A stretch of 64,000 bases of DNA from NCBI RefSeq assembly GCF_001949145.1, contig NW_019091360.1:4234159-4298158 (forward strand), in the 5' to 3' direction. Under the pieces are notes generated by a model. That model made no database searches. It was not told the origin of the DNA and worked only from the letters and a program-made list of their open reading frames with translations. The translations under genes and the position numbers were made by a program. This stretch comes from Acanthaster planci (taxonomy: Eukaryota; Echinodermata; Asteroidea; Valvatida; Acanthasteridae). Shown here one piece after another: positions 45,290 through 57,100 of the stretch (the stretch's first letter is position 1; every line of letters begins with the position of its first letter).

Positions 45290-45800
45290 GCACCCCAATC
45301 GGCGAAAGAAAGACAGGTGGGGTCTTGCACGCGTTGTGCGTGTGCGCAAAGGCTGAGTTTGGGCCGCTTGTTCTCCTATGTTCACGAACAGCTCGATTTG
45401 TTGTTCGTTAGTCGGCCGCTCGAATGCCACGGAGGAACGTACAACCGGTTATCGCTGGTTGTTGCATGCAACATAGCGGCATCCATGTACGTTCTTCTAG
45501 AGTAAACTTTAGGTAGCTGGGCTGAATTCTTTTCTATTTAAAAAGGAACATTCTTTCTGTATGATAGAAAATAAGTATTATTAATTTCGCACAACTTCCC
45601 ACTGTCTCTGGCTTTGTATTAAAGCCATCTCGCTATTTTTGCGGCTGTTCAAAAATTGAAATCTCACGAGTTTTTCCGTGTGTTCCTGTAAAACCCTGAC
45701 GAGGTGGTGGTGAGTGATCCTGTTCCAGGAACAGTGTCCTTGATCGTGTTCCCGCCGTTCGAGCGCGAGAACAAGAAACTCGTGCCAAAAACAGACCATC
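45290..45800 (+). repeat. Dispersed ~500-base repeat, copy 1
   Basis: Two blocks (about 45355-45485 and 45595-45785) match the reverse complement of 62270-62450 and 61970-62150 respectively, with the same internal order. Signature pieces are CGAACAGCTCGATTTGTTGTTCG, CCGGTTATCGCTGGT and GTGTTCCTGTAAAACCCTGACGAGG. No intact coding frame. Confidence 0.75.
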
Positions 45801-46744
45801 CGGAACTCAACCATAGACAGCACATACCGGAATAAATTAGTTACGCGTACTCAGCGTGCTCCGCTCCAAACGCACATAGGCTAGACTTGTGCGCCAAATG
45901 AGTAAATTAACTGTGGCCTATATATAATATAACTCTACATAATGGAGATAAATGTGAGTAGCACAGACATAAATAACTTTCATCGACGGCAAATTAATAT
46001 CAGTACATACGTATTTCGTGCAAAGTAATACTCGCCGAGAAAGTTGGATGCGTGAACACGTGAATTTAGGGTGCACGGTATATGCCAATTGTTGGCTTCA
46101 AAAATCTGGCAAAGTTGAAATAAGTTCAACACTGCCGACAGACGCCGTCAGTGTTGGCGTCGGGTTAGGAAAGTTCAGAACGAGATGTTTCCAAATATTG
46201 CCCTTACGTCGGGGAGTTCGACGCTGTCGGTGACACAGGATCATAGGCCTACTTATGGAAACCATGCAGGCTTATCATTCTAATTGTAAGAAGTCACTTT
46301 GGATTTGGTTTTAAGGACATCTGAATCAGCCCAATTCAGGACCAGTGGTGTAACTAAATGGTTTTACAAGCAAGTTTCAAAGGGAGATGTTATTTTACTA
46401 TTGTAAGCGTTAATATCGATTTTAGCAATTGCAAACGGTGAATGGGAAAGTGCACGCTTCTCATATCCTTTCCATCCAGCCACGCTCCTGGGTGGGCTAG
46501 ATGTATATTGCCTGAAGTCCAGTTTGCTAGAATTTCTACTGAAGATCTGTGTAAGTAGCCCTTGGATTCGAAGTTTTGAACCGTTTTTCAACTTCATTTG
46601 CGAAGAACATTTCATCAGCTTCAAAATACCCCAAAATTAATGACGAAGAAAATTACGCACGTTGTGACAGGAGGCTGCGTGCGCACGTGCGCGTTTCTTA
46701 CGCCGTGTAGGCATTGTGATGTATCACGTGTACATAGTGTCAAC

Positions 46745-46752
46745 TGACGTCA
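46745..46752. promoter_or_regulatory. Palindromic cAMP response element
   Basis: TGACGTCA 222 bases upstream of the EF-hand gene's start codon, in a CpG-richer stretch that also has CACGTG-like and GCGCACGTGCGCG sequence. Role inferred from sequence and position. Confidence 0.5.
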
Positions 46753-46973
46753 CTGGGTAATGTTACATTATTCTTTTTAATCGTAGAGACTCGAACGAAA
46801 TTGTTGACATGATTGTATGAGGATTTAAAGTCATTCACTGTTTGGTGCAAGTAACTAGTAGGCCGACGACACAACAGCCTCGGGCCCAAGAACAGTGATT
46901 AGAATGGCCTTTATCGTGGTGTGTCATTCAGAATTTAGGCCTAATTCGTAACTCTGAAAAGATTCTTGCAATT

Positions 46974-49900
46974 ATGGAGGACGCACTGGCACGAAGAGGG
47001 GCGATTTATATTCACGCCAGCGACATTCAGAATACACTAGATTCTGGTAAAACACTGGACGAACAAACCAACCAGCGTCGCGTAGGGCAGAGAGATGGCT
47101 TTGAAGACATACCAGAAGATCAAGAAGCACCAAAGACGAGTAGTCGGCCAACACTGCCCAATGCCCGGCTCAGAAGAAGACACGCTGAGCCAAAAGATGA
47201 TCCACCGTTTGATAGGCAAACACGAAGTGCCACACCTGCTAAATCAGATGAAACTAAACCGACAGCTCACGCACACAGGAGACGAAGCATCAGTTTGCAG
47301 GTAAGTTACAAGTTAGTATTAATCGATTAATTTAAATTTGATTAGAATTAAACACGAGTTTTAAGAATAATCACGGCAAGGGATAAATCTCTAGCGTCTA
47401 GGCTTTTTTTTATTACAACAGGGACGTAGGCCAAGTACAGTGCCAGAGTTTTCCACCAATATCCCCCAGGACAGACGAATGAGTGTTCGGCGAAATAGTA
47501 CTCTGCCTGCCCCTCCCACGCAAGCGTTCGTCTCATCAATGCAACATACTCGTCGTGCTAGTACGGTGCCAAAGACACATGAACCCGATCCCGCCCTCAC
47601 CGACGATCAAAAAGCAGGTTGGCATCTTACTGTCTTCGTTGAATATAATTTTCTTTACTTTGATTTAAAGGGTTTTTAAAAAAATGGTTAAGTTAATCAG
47701 TACTCCCTCTATACAAAAGCTGCCTTTTCCTTCAACAATTCTGATTCATGGTGTTTCTCCTTTTGGTAGCTTTCAAGGAAGCATTTGACCTGTTTGACAG
47801 GAATGGTGGCGGTACCATTGATGCTGATGAGTTATCTGAAGCACTGAATTCTGTGGATATTCATCTTTCCTCGGATGAGATTAAGGAGGTTTTACAGGCA
47901 ATCGACAAGGATGGTAAATTTATACGCTTCTTTGACAATTGTTAATTAACGAAGAACGCAATTTGACTTCCAGAAGGGAAAAATTTTAATTAAGTAAGAT
48001 GAAAAAGCCTCAGGGAACTTCGCAGAGCTCAAGTATAGGAGAGTAGTTGGAACTGCACGACCTCTGCCGTGCTGAGAGTTGAACCCGTTTTGATGGGTTT
48101 AGTGAGGGAGGACTGGCAATGTACCGGTACACAACGTGCGTGACACAGAATGTTAAACGCAGCAGTCAAAGTTTAGAATTGGGTTGTCTTACTACCCATT
48201 GCTTCATTAGCTTGACAAAAGAAGAAAAAAGAGTGATGTCTGTTTGTTATACTTCAAACCCTTGAAATAAGTTTGAAGCTTTTTCTCTTTTCATCGCTTT
48301 TGGTTCTCAGGGAGTGGTGAAATTGACTTTGACGAATTCTTGAATATAATGACCAATACGGAAAAGTTTCTGGAAATGTTTGGTAAGTGTCATTAGTATT
48401 AAGGGTGATTTGTATTGGAGTCGGGGGAAACATAACAAAATTCCAATTAAGACTAGATGAAAACAGTTATTGAACATTTCTGCGTTTGTGCCACGGTATG
48501 TGTTGGGGGAATTCGAGATTGTAATTAAATGAAAATTGATAATTTTGGATGATATGAAATGACTTTAAATAAGACGACAATTTTGTCTTTATGAAACACA
48601 CTATTAAACTCGTGTGTGAATGTTGTTACTTATCCTTTTCATGACCTTTAGCCTCTAGGCATGAAGGTGAAGGTCCTCGTAAGATCCCAGCAGCAGGAAG
48701 AGGGCACATTCTCTTTGACGCATTGACACAATTCATGAAATCCTCTGCTCTCAAAGCGATGGATGAAATTGTCGGGTCTGTTAAACATTTTGACTATCTG
48801 TCATTCTCTTATTTTGAAACATTGCAATTTCTGTCAACGTTTCGTGCATACTGTAGCGTTAGCAATCGTCTAACATACTTTAAAGACTGCATTGCTGTGA
48901 CCTTGATGGTGTGAAAGTTGATTCAGTCTTTCTGTTAGTGGTGTTTGTCGAGGAAAGGGTAATTTGAATTAAATAAATGTTTGTAGGTATTACAAAAGCA
49001 AGTACCGTCGTGCGAACGCTCCCCATGTGGTCATGCACTATGCGGCCGGGGCCAGACTCATCGGTTTGACTGAGAAGCAATTGGCTAGACATCTGGAGAA
49101 ACTGCAAGCCAGTAACAAAGGTCATTAAAAACTGGAATTTATGTTTGTTTTAGATGTCTTGTTTCAGAAGTACTCGATTTGTGTTTTTTTAGACTACCGT
49201 TGTTTTCAAATTGAGTTTTTCAGATCAACTAATTTTCAAAACAATTTGCGATAAGAGTGGTCACGTTGTATTGAATTCAGCGGCCTTTTTTTAATGAAAA
49301 GAAATGATTTACAATTTCACAAAACTCAGGGAAAGATTTGAAGAGCCCATACGCGCAACCTCTTCGTATCTTTTTGACTGGAGCACCTGCCAGAACTACT
49401 AAGAAAGAACCAGCAGTCCATCCTGATAAGGAGCGTCGACGATGCACCGGCAAAATAAGATTAACTGTGCATCTACCGCCCTCTACTGACGCCATTTCGT
49501 TGAAAACAGACGGCAATGAAGGCCAAAGCAAGGTATGATGGTTGGCACCATTTCAGAAAACAACCCTGTAACCAAGCAACAAAATGTAATGGTAAAATGT
49601 ATTGATTTTGACAGACCTGGTTTTTGTTTAGTAGAAGAATAAGTGAAAATGAGAGATAGGATGGTGGATGCCTGCTGTAGTTGATTTCATGCACAGAATT
49701 AATCTTTCATTTCGAAGCGCCTTTACTTGACGGTCAAAAGGCCCACTTTTAAACGACAATCGAGTGCTTAGCTGCCACAGTGATGCCTGAAAGTCCCCTT
49801 ACCAAAAAAAAAAAAATACAGTGGATTTTTATGATTCATTCACTTTTTCATTTTTTTGGTGTACTTTGCAAAAGGCCAGAAAAAACTTCCACAACTTTTT

Positions 49901-51500
49901 TCAAGTTGTGTTGTAGTTGATGTGTTTACCTGACCTATCACGGCAAAGATTATGAATTGAGTTAGAGATTAAAAATGAGCATTTATTTTTGTCTCTGTGG
50001 AAAAAAAACCAATAAAATGAGTATGGATGCCAAAATGGAGATATGATGGCAAGATTTGTGTGCAACATTTGCATGCCCATATCTAGGCCCCTATAGGTGT
50101 GAGAGATAGTGGACAGACTTATTTGGACAAGCAGCGGAGATTGATGCCTTATTGTACTAATGGTGTAATTTGAGTAAGTATAGCCTCAAAGTGTCCGGAC
50201 AGTGAACTTCCTAGAGCAATCAGCCATGAGTGTAGCTTTGCAATTGCTATCAGATTACTGGACCACACTTGGAAGGTTACGATGGTAGTGTTTAGACAAG
50301 TGAAGTAGTTCGTGGTGTTGTTCTTGTTATGTCTTCTGTCTTCAGGGTTCTTTATACAAGCCTCTGCTTATTCAACAGCCTTATGCTCTGTTCTTTCCTC
50401 GTCTGTACTTGGACAAATGTTCTTTATGTTATCATGAGTTCTAATCTTTTTTTTCATTAGGTATCTGAAAAAAGTTATTTACATCCACTTTGCAAATTTT
50501 AGTGTCCCACGTTTCTTTAATTTCTGATGTATTTTCTTATAAGCTTATCCATTTTGTCAATTTCTGTGTACCCAGTTCCCTTAAATAGCAACGTAGTTTT
50601 TTTTAAAGAGTATGGAATAAAGGTCTTATTGAATGAAACTGAATTAAATATGTTGTTTACGTTATCCATTGTTGATTTTACGTACTGTAAAAATAATTCA
50701 AATGTAAATCAATGTTGATAATCACCCTTGTCCAGGTCGTGCGTAATTCTAAGAATACCAACATGCACATGAAGCCTGTCTTCCAGCCCCGTCTCGGTTG
50801 GGTCAAACCTCACGTGAAGAGTATTGCCGCCAGGCTACCTCAGAGAAAATCAGTTCTCACTATGGAAGACCTTGCATCCATCAGGAAACGGGTAAAGATA
50901 GGAGCAGATGGTTGTGGCAAATTGAGAATGCCCGATTCGCTGAGTACAGACAATTATGTTTCACTGATTATTATGTTGTGTTTGGATAAAAATGGTAGCC
51001 CCTGACACGGACTTTCACAGTGTTTATTTTTCATCGAATCATACTGAAATCATGTGAACCTTGTTTGGATTTTTACTTTTATGTTTTAACATCACTGCAT
51101 AGAAATCGTCACCGAGCCCCCCCCAAAATTGTATTGTCGTTTGGTGCATATCTTTTGATAAAAGAAAGCGCTAGTTACTGAAATAAACCGTACCCTTCTG
51201 TTTCTCATTATGGTAATGCATTTGATGCATTTGTTCCGAAGTTATTGTCATCTCTTCCTCCATTTTCTCGAAGTGATTTGCACTTACTCAGGCTTATTGT
51301 GATTGCTTTGTTTACTCTCCCATTATCAGATAACAGACGCTACGAGAGATCACTACCACGATTTAGCGAAGAGCCGAGCGGTCGAGAACCAGCGATACTG
51401 GCGCTCACTTCAGCCACAATTCATCCCATCAAAGACGCTACGAAGTAACTTCAGGAAAGTGTTCTGTGCATACATTGCTGCAGGACAGCGAAAAATTTAA
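46974..51500 (+). CDS. EF-hand calcium-binding protein, family uncertain
   Basis: Nine exons: 46974-47300, 47422-47617, 47770-47913, 48311-48382, 48652-48775, 48987-49120, 49330-49532, 50736-50891, 51330-51500. All are GT-AG, joining to 508 residues. Residues 1-170 are basic and low-complexity, with five RRxS sites (S105, S114, S130, S135, S156). Two canonical EF-hand loops follow: 184-195 (DRNGGGTIDADE) and 220-231 (DKDGSGEIDFDE), both with D/N at positions 1 and 3 and E at 12, so probably calcium-binding. Beyond them is a 280-residue region I cannot name, with YKSKYRRANAPHVVMHY, GLTEKQLARHLEKL and a helical, arginine-rich C-terminus ending GQRKI. An EFCAB/SPATA21-type relative is possible but unproven. 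Sensor of calcium, perhaps PKA-regulated, is an inference. Confidence 0.88.
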
Positions 51501-52734
51501 ATACATGAAGGAAAGGGAAGTTTCTTAGCTACACAGTCTTTCAACATGTGTAATGAAAATATTTAATTTTCTGACCTTGTATTCATAGCAACATCGTGTA
51601 TGCATACGCCTTGAAGCTGCGAGGTTTATACTCGAGTTAAGTTAATTTGATCCCCGTAAAGTGTAATTACTAAGCAAACTAACTGGGTAGTTCTTGAAAC
51701 ATTTTTTACCGGGCAAGCTTACGGAGTCTGGAGTCAACATTTCAAAGTGGTAAAAAAATTAAAATTCAAGACCTACGCGTCTTTCGTGTTTTTGAGCTAC
51801 AGTTGGACAAAAACCAGGCTTGCATGTTGAACAACCGTTTCTTATAAAATTGATATCAATTGATTTACACGATGTAATGGAATTTAAATGCATTGCAGTT
51901 ATTGGATGAATAAGACGAATTTCAGAAGCGAAGGCTTTTCCGACAACCAAATCCAACGAGTGTGAAACTGATAGGCCTAACTGCAATTAAACGAATTTTT
52001 TGTTAACATTTTGATTTTCCTTCATGTGTGTATTGTGTCACTGCGCTCCTAGATCCTGTGATATCCACTCATTCTGTGCAACCCTGACAACCCCCATCTC
52101 CACTCAGTCATCACCATCTCACTGTACAGGCATATATAGATGATGTGTCAAGTGGAAACTCGACAGATATTTTGAAACTGAAATGAGTGTGACAGTCTTT
52201 TCTCCCCTTGTGTTACTTGACATCTCTCGTGATACCATTCATCAGATTATTTACCGAGCCTTTTCAAAACATTGAGTTGAATTACGCCGTTAATTATTCG
52301 CGCTGTCTTGAATAATGACGGTAATTCGTTCATTTTTGTCGTCTTTTTTCCTCTTTTAGCCACAACAAAGAGCCATGATTAGGATGAGGGAGATTCATAA
52401 AGTCTGTCGTGTTTTTTACTGCGCTACGGAATTTCATTCCCCTTTACATAATGCAAGCCTATGCGGCTGTAAAACCAGCAATTTCATGATAATAATTTGA
52501 CTATCTCTAAAGTACTGACTAAAGTCATTACTGTTATTACGAGTGACAGTCAAAGTGGGTCTACATAGACTGTGAACCAGGCAGTAAAAATATAGTCTTT
52601 ACATCGTAATTACTAGTCCAATAGGAAGATGCGCATCTGTACATAGTTCCTAATTGCTACTGCTTAAAGTCAAATGAATTATATATTAGCATGTATTCAG
52701 AAGCAAGCAGCCACACAGCGAGGTGTGGAGGCTT

Positions 52735-52748
52735 GTTGCTATAGCAAC
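52735..52748. promoter_or_regulatory. X-box (RFX-type) palindrome
   Basis: GTTGCTATAGCAAC is a perfect inverted repeat fitting the RFX consensus GTNRCC-N-RGYAAC with C/T variation. RFX factors drive ciliary genes in animals. It lies 1.36 kb upstream of the WD40 gene and about 0.5 kb from the candidate minus-strand exon. Function inferred. Confidence 0.4.
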
Positions 52749-53224
52749 ATGTCAACGATGATATTGATCCGTGTGTCTGCGTGTTGTTGGGCAGTGTGGT
52801 GGCCTGTATTCAAAACGCTATCGAATTTTCCTTTGTGACGTGTCACTACAGACCCCAGCATGTTTCGTCCTTAGATTAAATTGTAGAATATAGCTCGATT
52901 ATTCTTACATGGAAAATTGATTGTCAACAGTAAATTAGCTGCGTTAATGAATGTAGGCCTACATGCCATACCTGAAATGATCGTAAGAGAGTTACAAGAA
53001 CTGTAACAGGTCATATTCTAAGGTAATGCATTTTTCTTTTTTGCAATTTTCATCAGTGAATATCCCTAGGGCACTGATTTTCATAATAATCCCAGTCCAC
53101 CAAGAAGCCCTCGTTAATTAAATGTAGTCGTGAAGATGTTTAGCAACAGGCACAATATCTTTTCCATGTGAAGATAATTTACAGGGGGCAAACGAAGTGT
53201 TGCCATGGGGCACTTTATACTTAC

Positions 53225-53353
53225 AGCTATTTGCTGAAATCTTTTCATCTCCCCAGGATTCGTACCACCAATCATTTCGCAAACAATGACATGCAAGTGT
53301 TTGTTGCACGCATTGCGGTGAACCTCTTCAAGCAAACATAACCGCCTCAGTAC
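53225..53353 (-). CDS. Candidate internal exon of an unknown minus-strand gene
   Basis: On the minus strand, CTATCGACAG|GTACTG gives an acceptor and ATAGCT|GTAAGT a near-consensus donor, 129 bases apart. The interval is exactly 43 codons, open in the phase-0 frame, and reads as credible protein: VLRRLCLLEEVHRNACNKHL at the start and GGTNPGEMKRFQQIA at the end. I do not recognise the family, and found no partner exons on the minus strand in this window. It could be an isolated exon of a gene with large introns, a remnant, or chance. Confidence 0.35.
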
Positions 53354-53794
53354 CTGTCGATAGAGGAAATGCCTACTTTCAGTAGTCCTTTGCATTTTTC
53401 TAAAGGCCGTGTGAACGAAACGGTAGGTCTTGTGACTCGGAAGCCCGAATTGGCATACATGTAAATGTCTGTTTTAAAATAATAATAAAAAACTTTTGAT
53501 CATGTGTCAGTCATGTATACGGTCATTATATGCACTTGGTGCTTAGTTTTACCGACATGATATAATCATCGGTCTCCATCTGAGTGATTCAGACAAAGCA
53601 ATGCCCTTGTTTTATTGCCAGTTGTACTTGCAGTGGACGCGCGTAATGACACGAGGAAAAAATGGCGATTCGTGCAGACATCGCATGACACAGGCTCCAC
53701 AATGAAGGTTACCAATCAATACTTTCTATGGATCCGTGTACACAGCTGCTGTCTACCAACGAAGGTGACTGTGCCGTACCGTTGTGTAATGACT

Positions 53795-53802
53795 TGACGT
53801 CA
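53795..53802. promoter_or_regulatory. Palindromic cAMP response element
   Basis: TGACGTCA in GACTTGACGTCACATAG, about 300 bases upstream of the WD40 gene's start codon. Third gene in the window with a full site near its start. Function inferred. Confidence 0.45.
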
Positions 53803-54102
53803 CATAGCCCTAATGCAGGTGGTGGAATTGGTTACAGTGGTGGGTTAAGGTTTGGATTGTAAGTGACGGATGAGGAAGATGCAGAAAGCCTTCCAGGGCT
53901 TACAGTCAGATTGAGTTGAACCTGTAAACCACTATGCATTTATACAAACACTCGGTAGACAGTTTAATTTGAAAGAGTGTCTGTGCATCAGCAGTAAAGT
54001 GTTGATGATGATGTAAAACAACCGATGCTCCGGGCTGCCATTGAAATAACTTCAAGTGCATCAAAGTGGTAACGTTCGGCCGCCAAGACGGCGACATACG
54101 GA

Positions 54103-57100
54103 ATGGGTAGCGGCTCCTCCAAAAAAGCCAAGCAACTGGAGGAAGAAGAGAGAGAATTTAAGAAGAGGAACATGCAAAAGGATAAACTAAACGACGAAGG
54201 TGACGAGGAGGTTGGTGAAGATGGGAAGAGGAGAAAGAAGAAACCTAAAGATGATGAGTACCTCATTCAAACCTTTGCAGGTCACAAAGGGGGAATAAAC
54301 TGTATGAGTATAAACGAAGATGGAAATATGTTTGTTACTGGTGGTGAAGACAAAACTGCTATTATGTGGAACTTGAACACTTTTGAACGGGTCCATACGT
54401 TGAAAGGACATAAGAGTTACATCACCTGCGTCCAACTTCTGGATGAATTCTGCTACACCGGCTCATCAGACAAGGCCGTACGGAAATGGAATGCCAAGAC
54501 TGGTAAGTGTGAGTTAGTAATCGAAGGTCATGCTGCTCCCATCAATAGACTTATCTGTACTGGCGATTTTCTCTTCACAAGTTCCTACGATCGCACTGCT
54601 ATGTGTTGGGACCCAGACGACGGTGAACTTCTGCATATATTCCGTGGTCATCGTCGTGGAGTTACTCCTCTCATGTACATTCCAGCCGAAGATGCTCTCA
54701 AGGATGACGTGATTGACATCGATAGTAACCGAGACATCTTAGTGACGGGCAGTGCTGATGGAACAGCTATGTCCTGGAACATGGACTCCGGTGATAGCTT
54801 AGTAACTTTCAAGGGACACAAAGGTGGAATTCTGTGCCTGGCTGCTGATTCAACCGGTAGTGTCTTATTTACTGGGAGTGCAGACTGTACAGTCAAGAGC
54901 TGGAATATCAACACTGGTGAAATTTTCAAGACGTTTGAAGGACACCAAAGTGCTGTCGTTTGCCTCCAGGTAATTGATGTTTTGTTTTCCCACCGGGCTA
55001 GGCCATTTCCTCATATAAAGTCACAGTTTAGGGTGACTTTCTTTTTATTTCCTGATTCTCAATCTTACCAAATCGATGAGTGGAGAAAATTGATGCATCA
55101 ATGCATCAGTGTCTGTAAATGCTTGGTGAAAGATGTCAAGTTGCTTCCCTGTTAGGCCCATACCGTTAAATCTTAAATTAAGGAATTCATCCCACACGGA
55201 ATGCTCAGTGAGAACGCTTTCATTTCCGGCGGAGGTGATTATAAGGTCTTCACGCATCGAATCTTACTCCACTAGTATGGGATAAATCCTTGTCAAAGAC
55301 TTGCCGAAAATTGTCTCTTGGCAACAATTTTCATGTTCTAGAATAGGGGATGGGTCGTACTTCTTGCAACTGAAATGACTGGAAATGCTTTGCACTAACT
55401 TGGCACTTTACGTACTAATTGTTTTCGCATACGTTGCTAAGATACCGATGATCCTAGTGTCTTTTCCCTCTGATAAACAGTGGAAAATAAATCCATGATG
55501 TTATGAAAATAATATTTGGATATCCGTAATTGATCTTAGGCAGAGTTGAAACTAAATAAACTGGATAAAATGTCCAGGTCATTTCTCGTCAAATTCAAGG
55601 GATAAATAGTTACATTGAACACATTACGTTTATTTCAAAAGACTTCGTTAAAGTCTCTTATCTTTTGCCGTATATTACAGGCAGTATTCCGACTTGTTCA
55701 TTATGCACGTGTGTAATAAACGATGTTGATGAATCTGGATATACCTTAATGATTAGTTGCAAATATTTCTAGGGGAAAAAGGCCAAATCTTTCAGAGGGG
55801 AAAAGTTCAAATTGTTCTCAATTGAGGATACACCGAATGGATGGAATAATGTTCAAAAATATGATTCTTCTGTTCATTTCTTTTTACCCTCATTTGTACC
55901 GAAAGCAAGAACTGCATACTTACCATACACTGCCATCTCTTCGCATTTCATTTATAGTTAATATTAACTTTCCGTCATGAAAACTTCAGATATCGGATTG
56001 AATTGGATTTATTCGGTATTACCTCACAGCAAAAATACAGCAACAAATAATTGAAATTACAGAAAATATCATGAACAAGATTTGCACAATATACACAAAA
56101 ATTAGGATATACCAGGGATAGCCCATCGGGTAATACCAGGGATAGCCCACCAGGTATTACCAGGGATAGCCCATCGGGTAAGACCAGGGATAGTCCATCA
56201 GGTTATACCAGGGATAGCCCATCAGGTAATACCAGGGATAGTCCATCAGGTAATACCAGGGATAGCCCATCGGGTAAGACCAGGGATAGCCCATCGGGTA
56301 AGACCAGGTATAGTCCATCGGGTAAGACCAGGTATAGTCCATCAGGTAATACCAGGGATAGCCCATCAGGTAATACCAGGGATAGCCCATCAGGTAATAC
56401 CAGGGATAGTCCATCAGGTAATACCAGGGATAGCCCATCAGGTAATACCAAGGATAGCCCATGAGAGTATTGCAACTTATTTCCAATGGGGTCCCCCTAT
56501 TTATATCTCGATACATATATTCTTGAAGCTTATCGTCTGATTCATCATGTCCAGCTAGCATAACCGGGGAGTCACGGCTTGTCCCCAGTTGAGGTACTGT
56601 CGTTGATGCCTGTTGCCCTGGAAAATTTGACATTTATTAACATCCTGGATACAAACCATAATTTGGTTTTGGTGCTGCCGTAAAAAAATGTGTTCGCCCC
56701 TTGGGTGCGCCCTGAGAAATCTAGCCAGTAGTTACGTTGTGACCACGTCAGTATCTGTGTTTCTTGTTTGTATTTATTTATTTATTCTTTCATTTTGGTC
56801 GCTTTAAATGGTGAATCATATACATTAGTTTTGGACATCATCCTTCTCGTTTAAAATGTTTACTTCATGGGATATAGGAAAGTGTATTCGTGTTTATGTC
56901 ATAGAAAAAAATCCATAATTACCTGTGGAAAGTCATTCGCATCAGCCATCATTCTGAACAACTGGAATGTTCAAACTTCGTTCACCAGAAAAGATAGGGC
57001 ATTGTTACAAGAAAGTCGATAACCCCGGTGTTCACTTCTGCAGACTCAAATTAGGTCTAAATGAAATGATGCGTAACTTTACAGCGTAGCAAATGAGCAT

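Larger units (their letters stand above)
41513..46973. other. INCENP 3' region and intergenic DNA
   Basis: No gene is firmly supported. Polyadenylation signals lie at 41727 and 41888, MITE-like elements at 42630-42773 and 45022-45275, and a dispersed repeat at about 45290-45800. A small open frame at 43818-43970 has promoter-like context. TGACGTCA sites lie at 44275 and 46745. Confidence 0.5.
51501..54102. other. Intergenic DNA between the EF-hand gene and the WD40 gene
   Basis: Contains a candidate minus-strand exon (53225-53353), a perfect X-box palindrome (52735-52748) and a TGACGTCA site (53795-53802). Otherwise no coding sequence or repeat was recognised. Confidence 0.5.

Noticed and set aside
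44883..45430. Short open frames at 44883-45095 (plus) and 45176-45430 (minus)
   Set aside because: They overlap the fold-back at 45022-45275 and the dispersed repeat; no splice context.
56157..56633. 158-residue minus-strand protein with PWYYLMGY-like repeats
   Set aside because: Produced by a 24-base minisatellite lacking stop codons; a second frame is also open, as expected of repeats rather than of coding selection.
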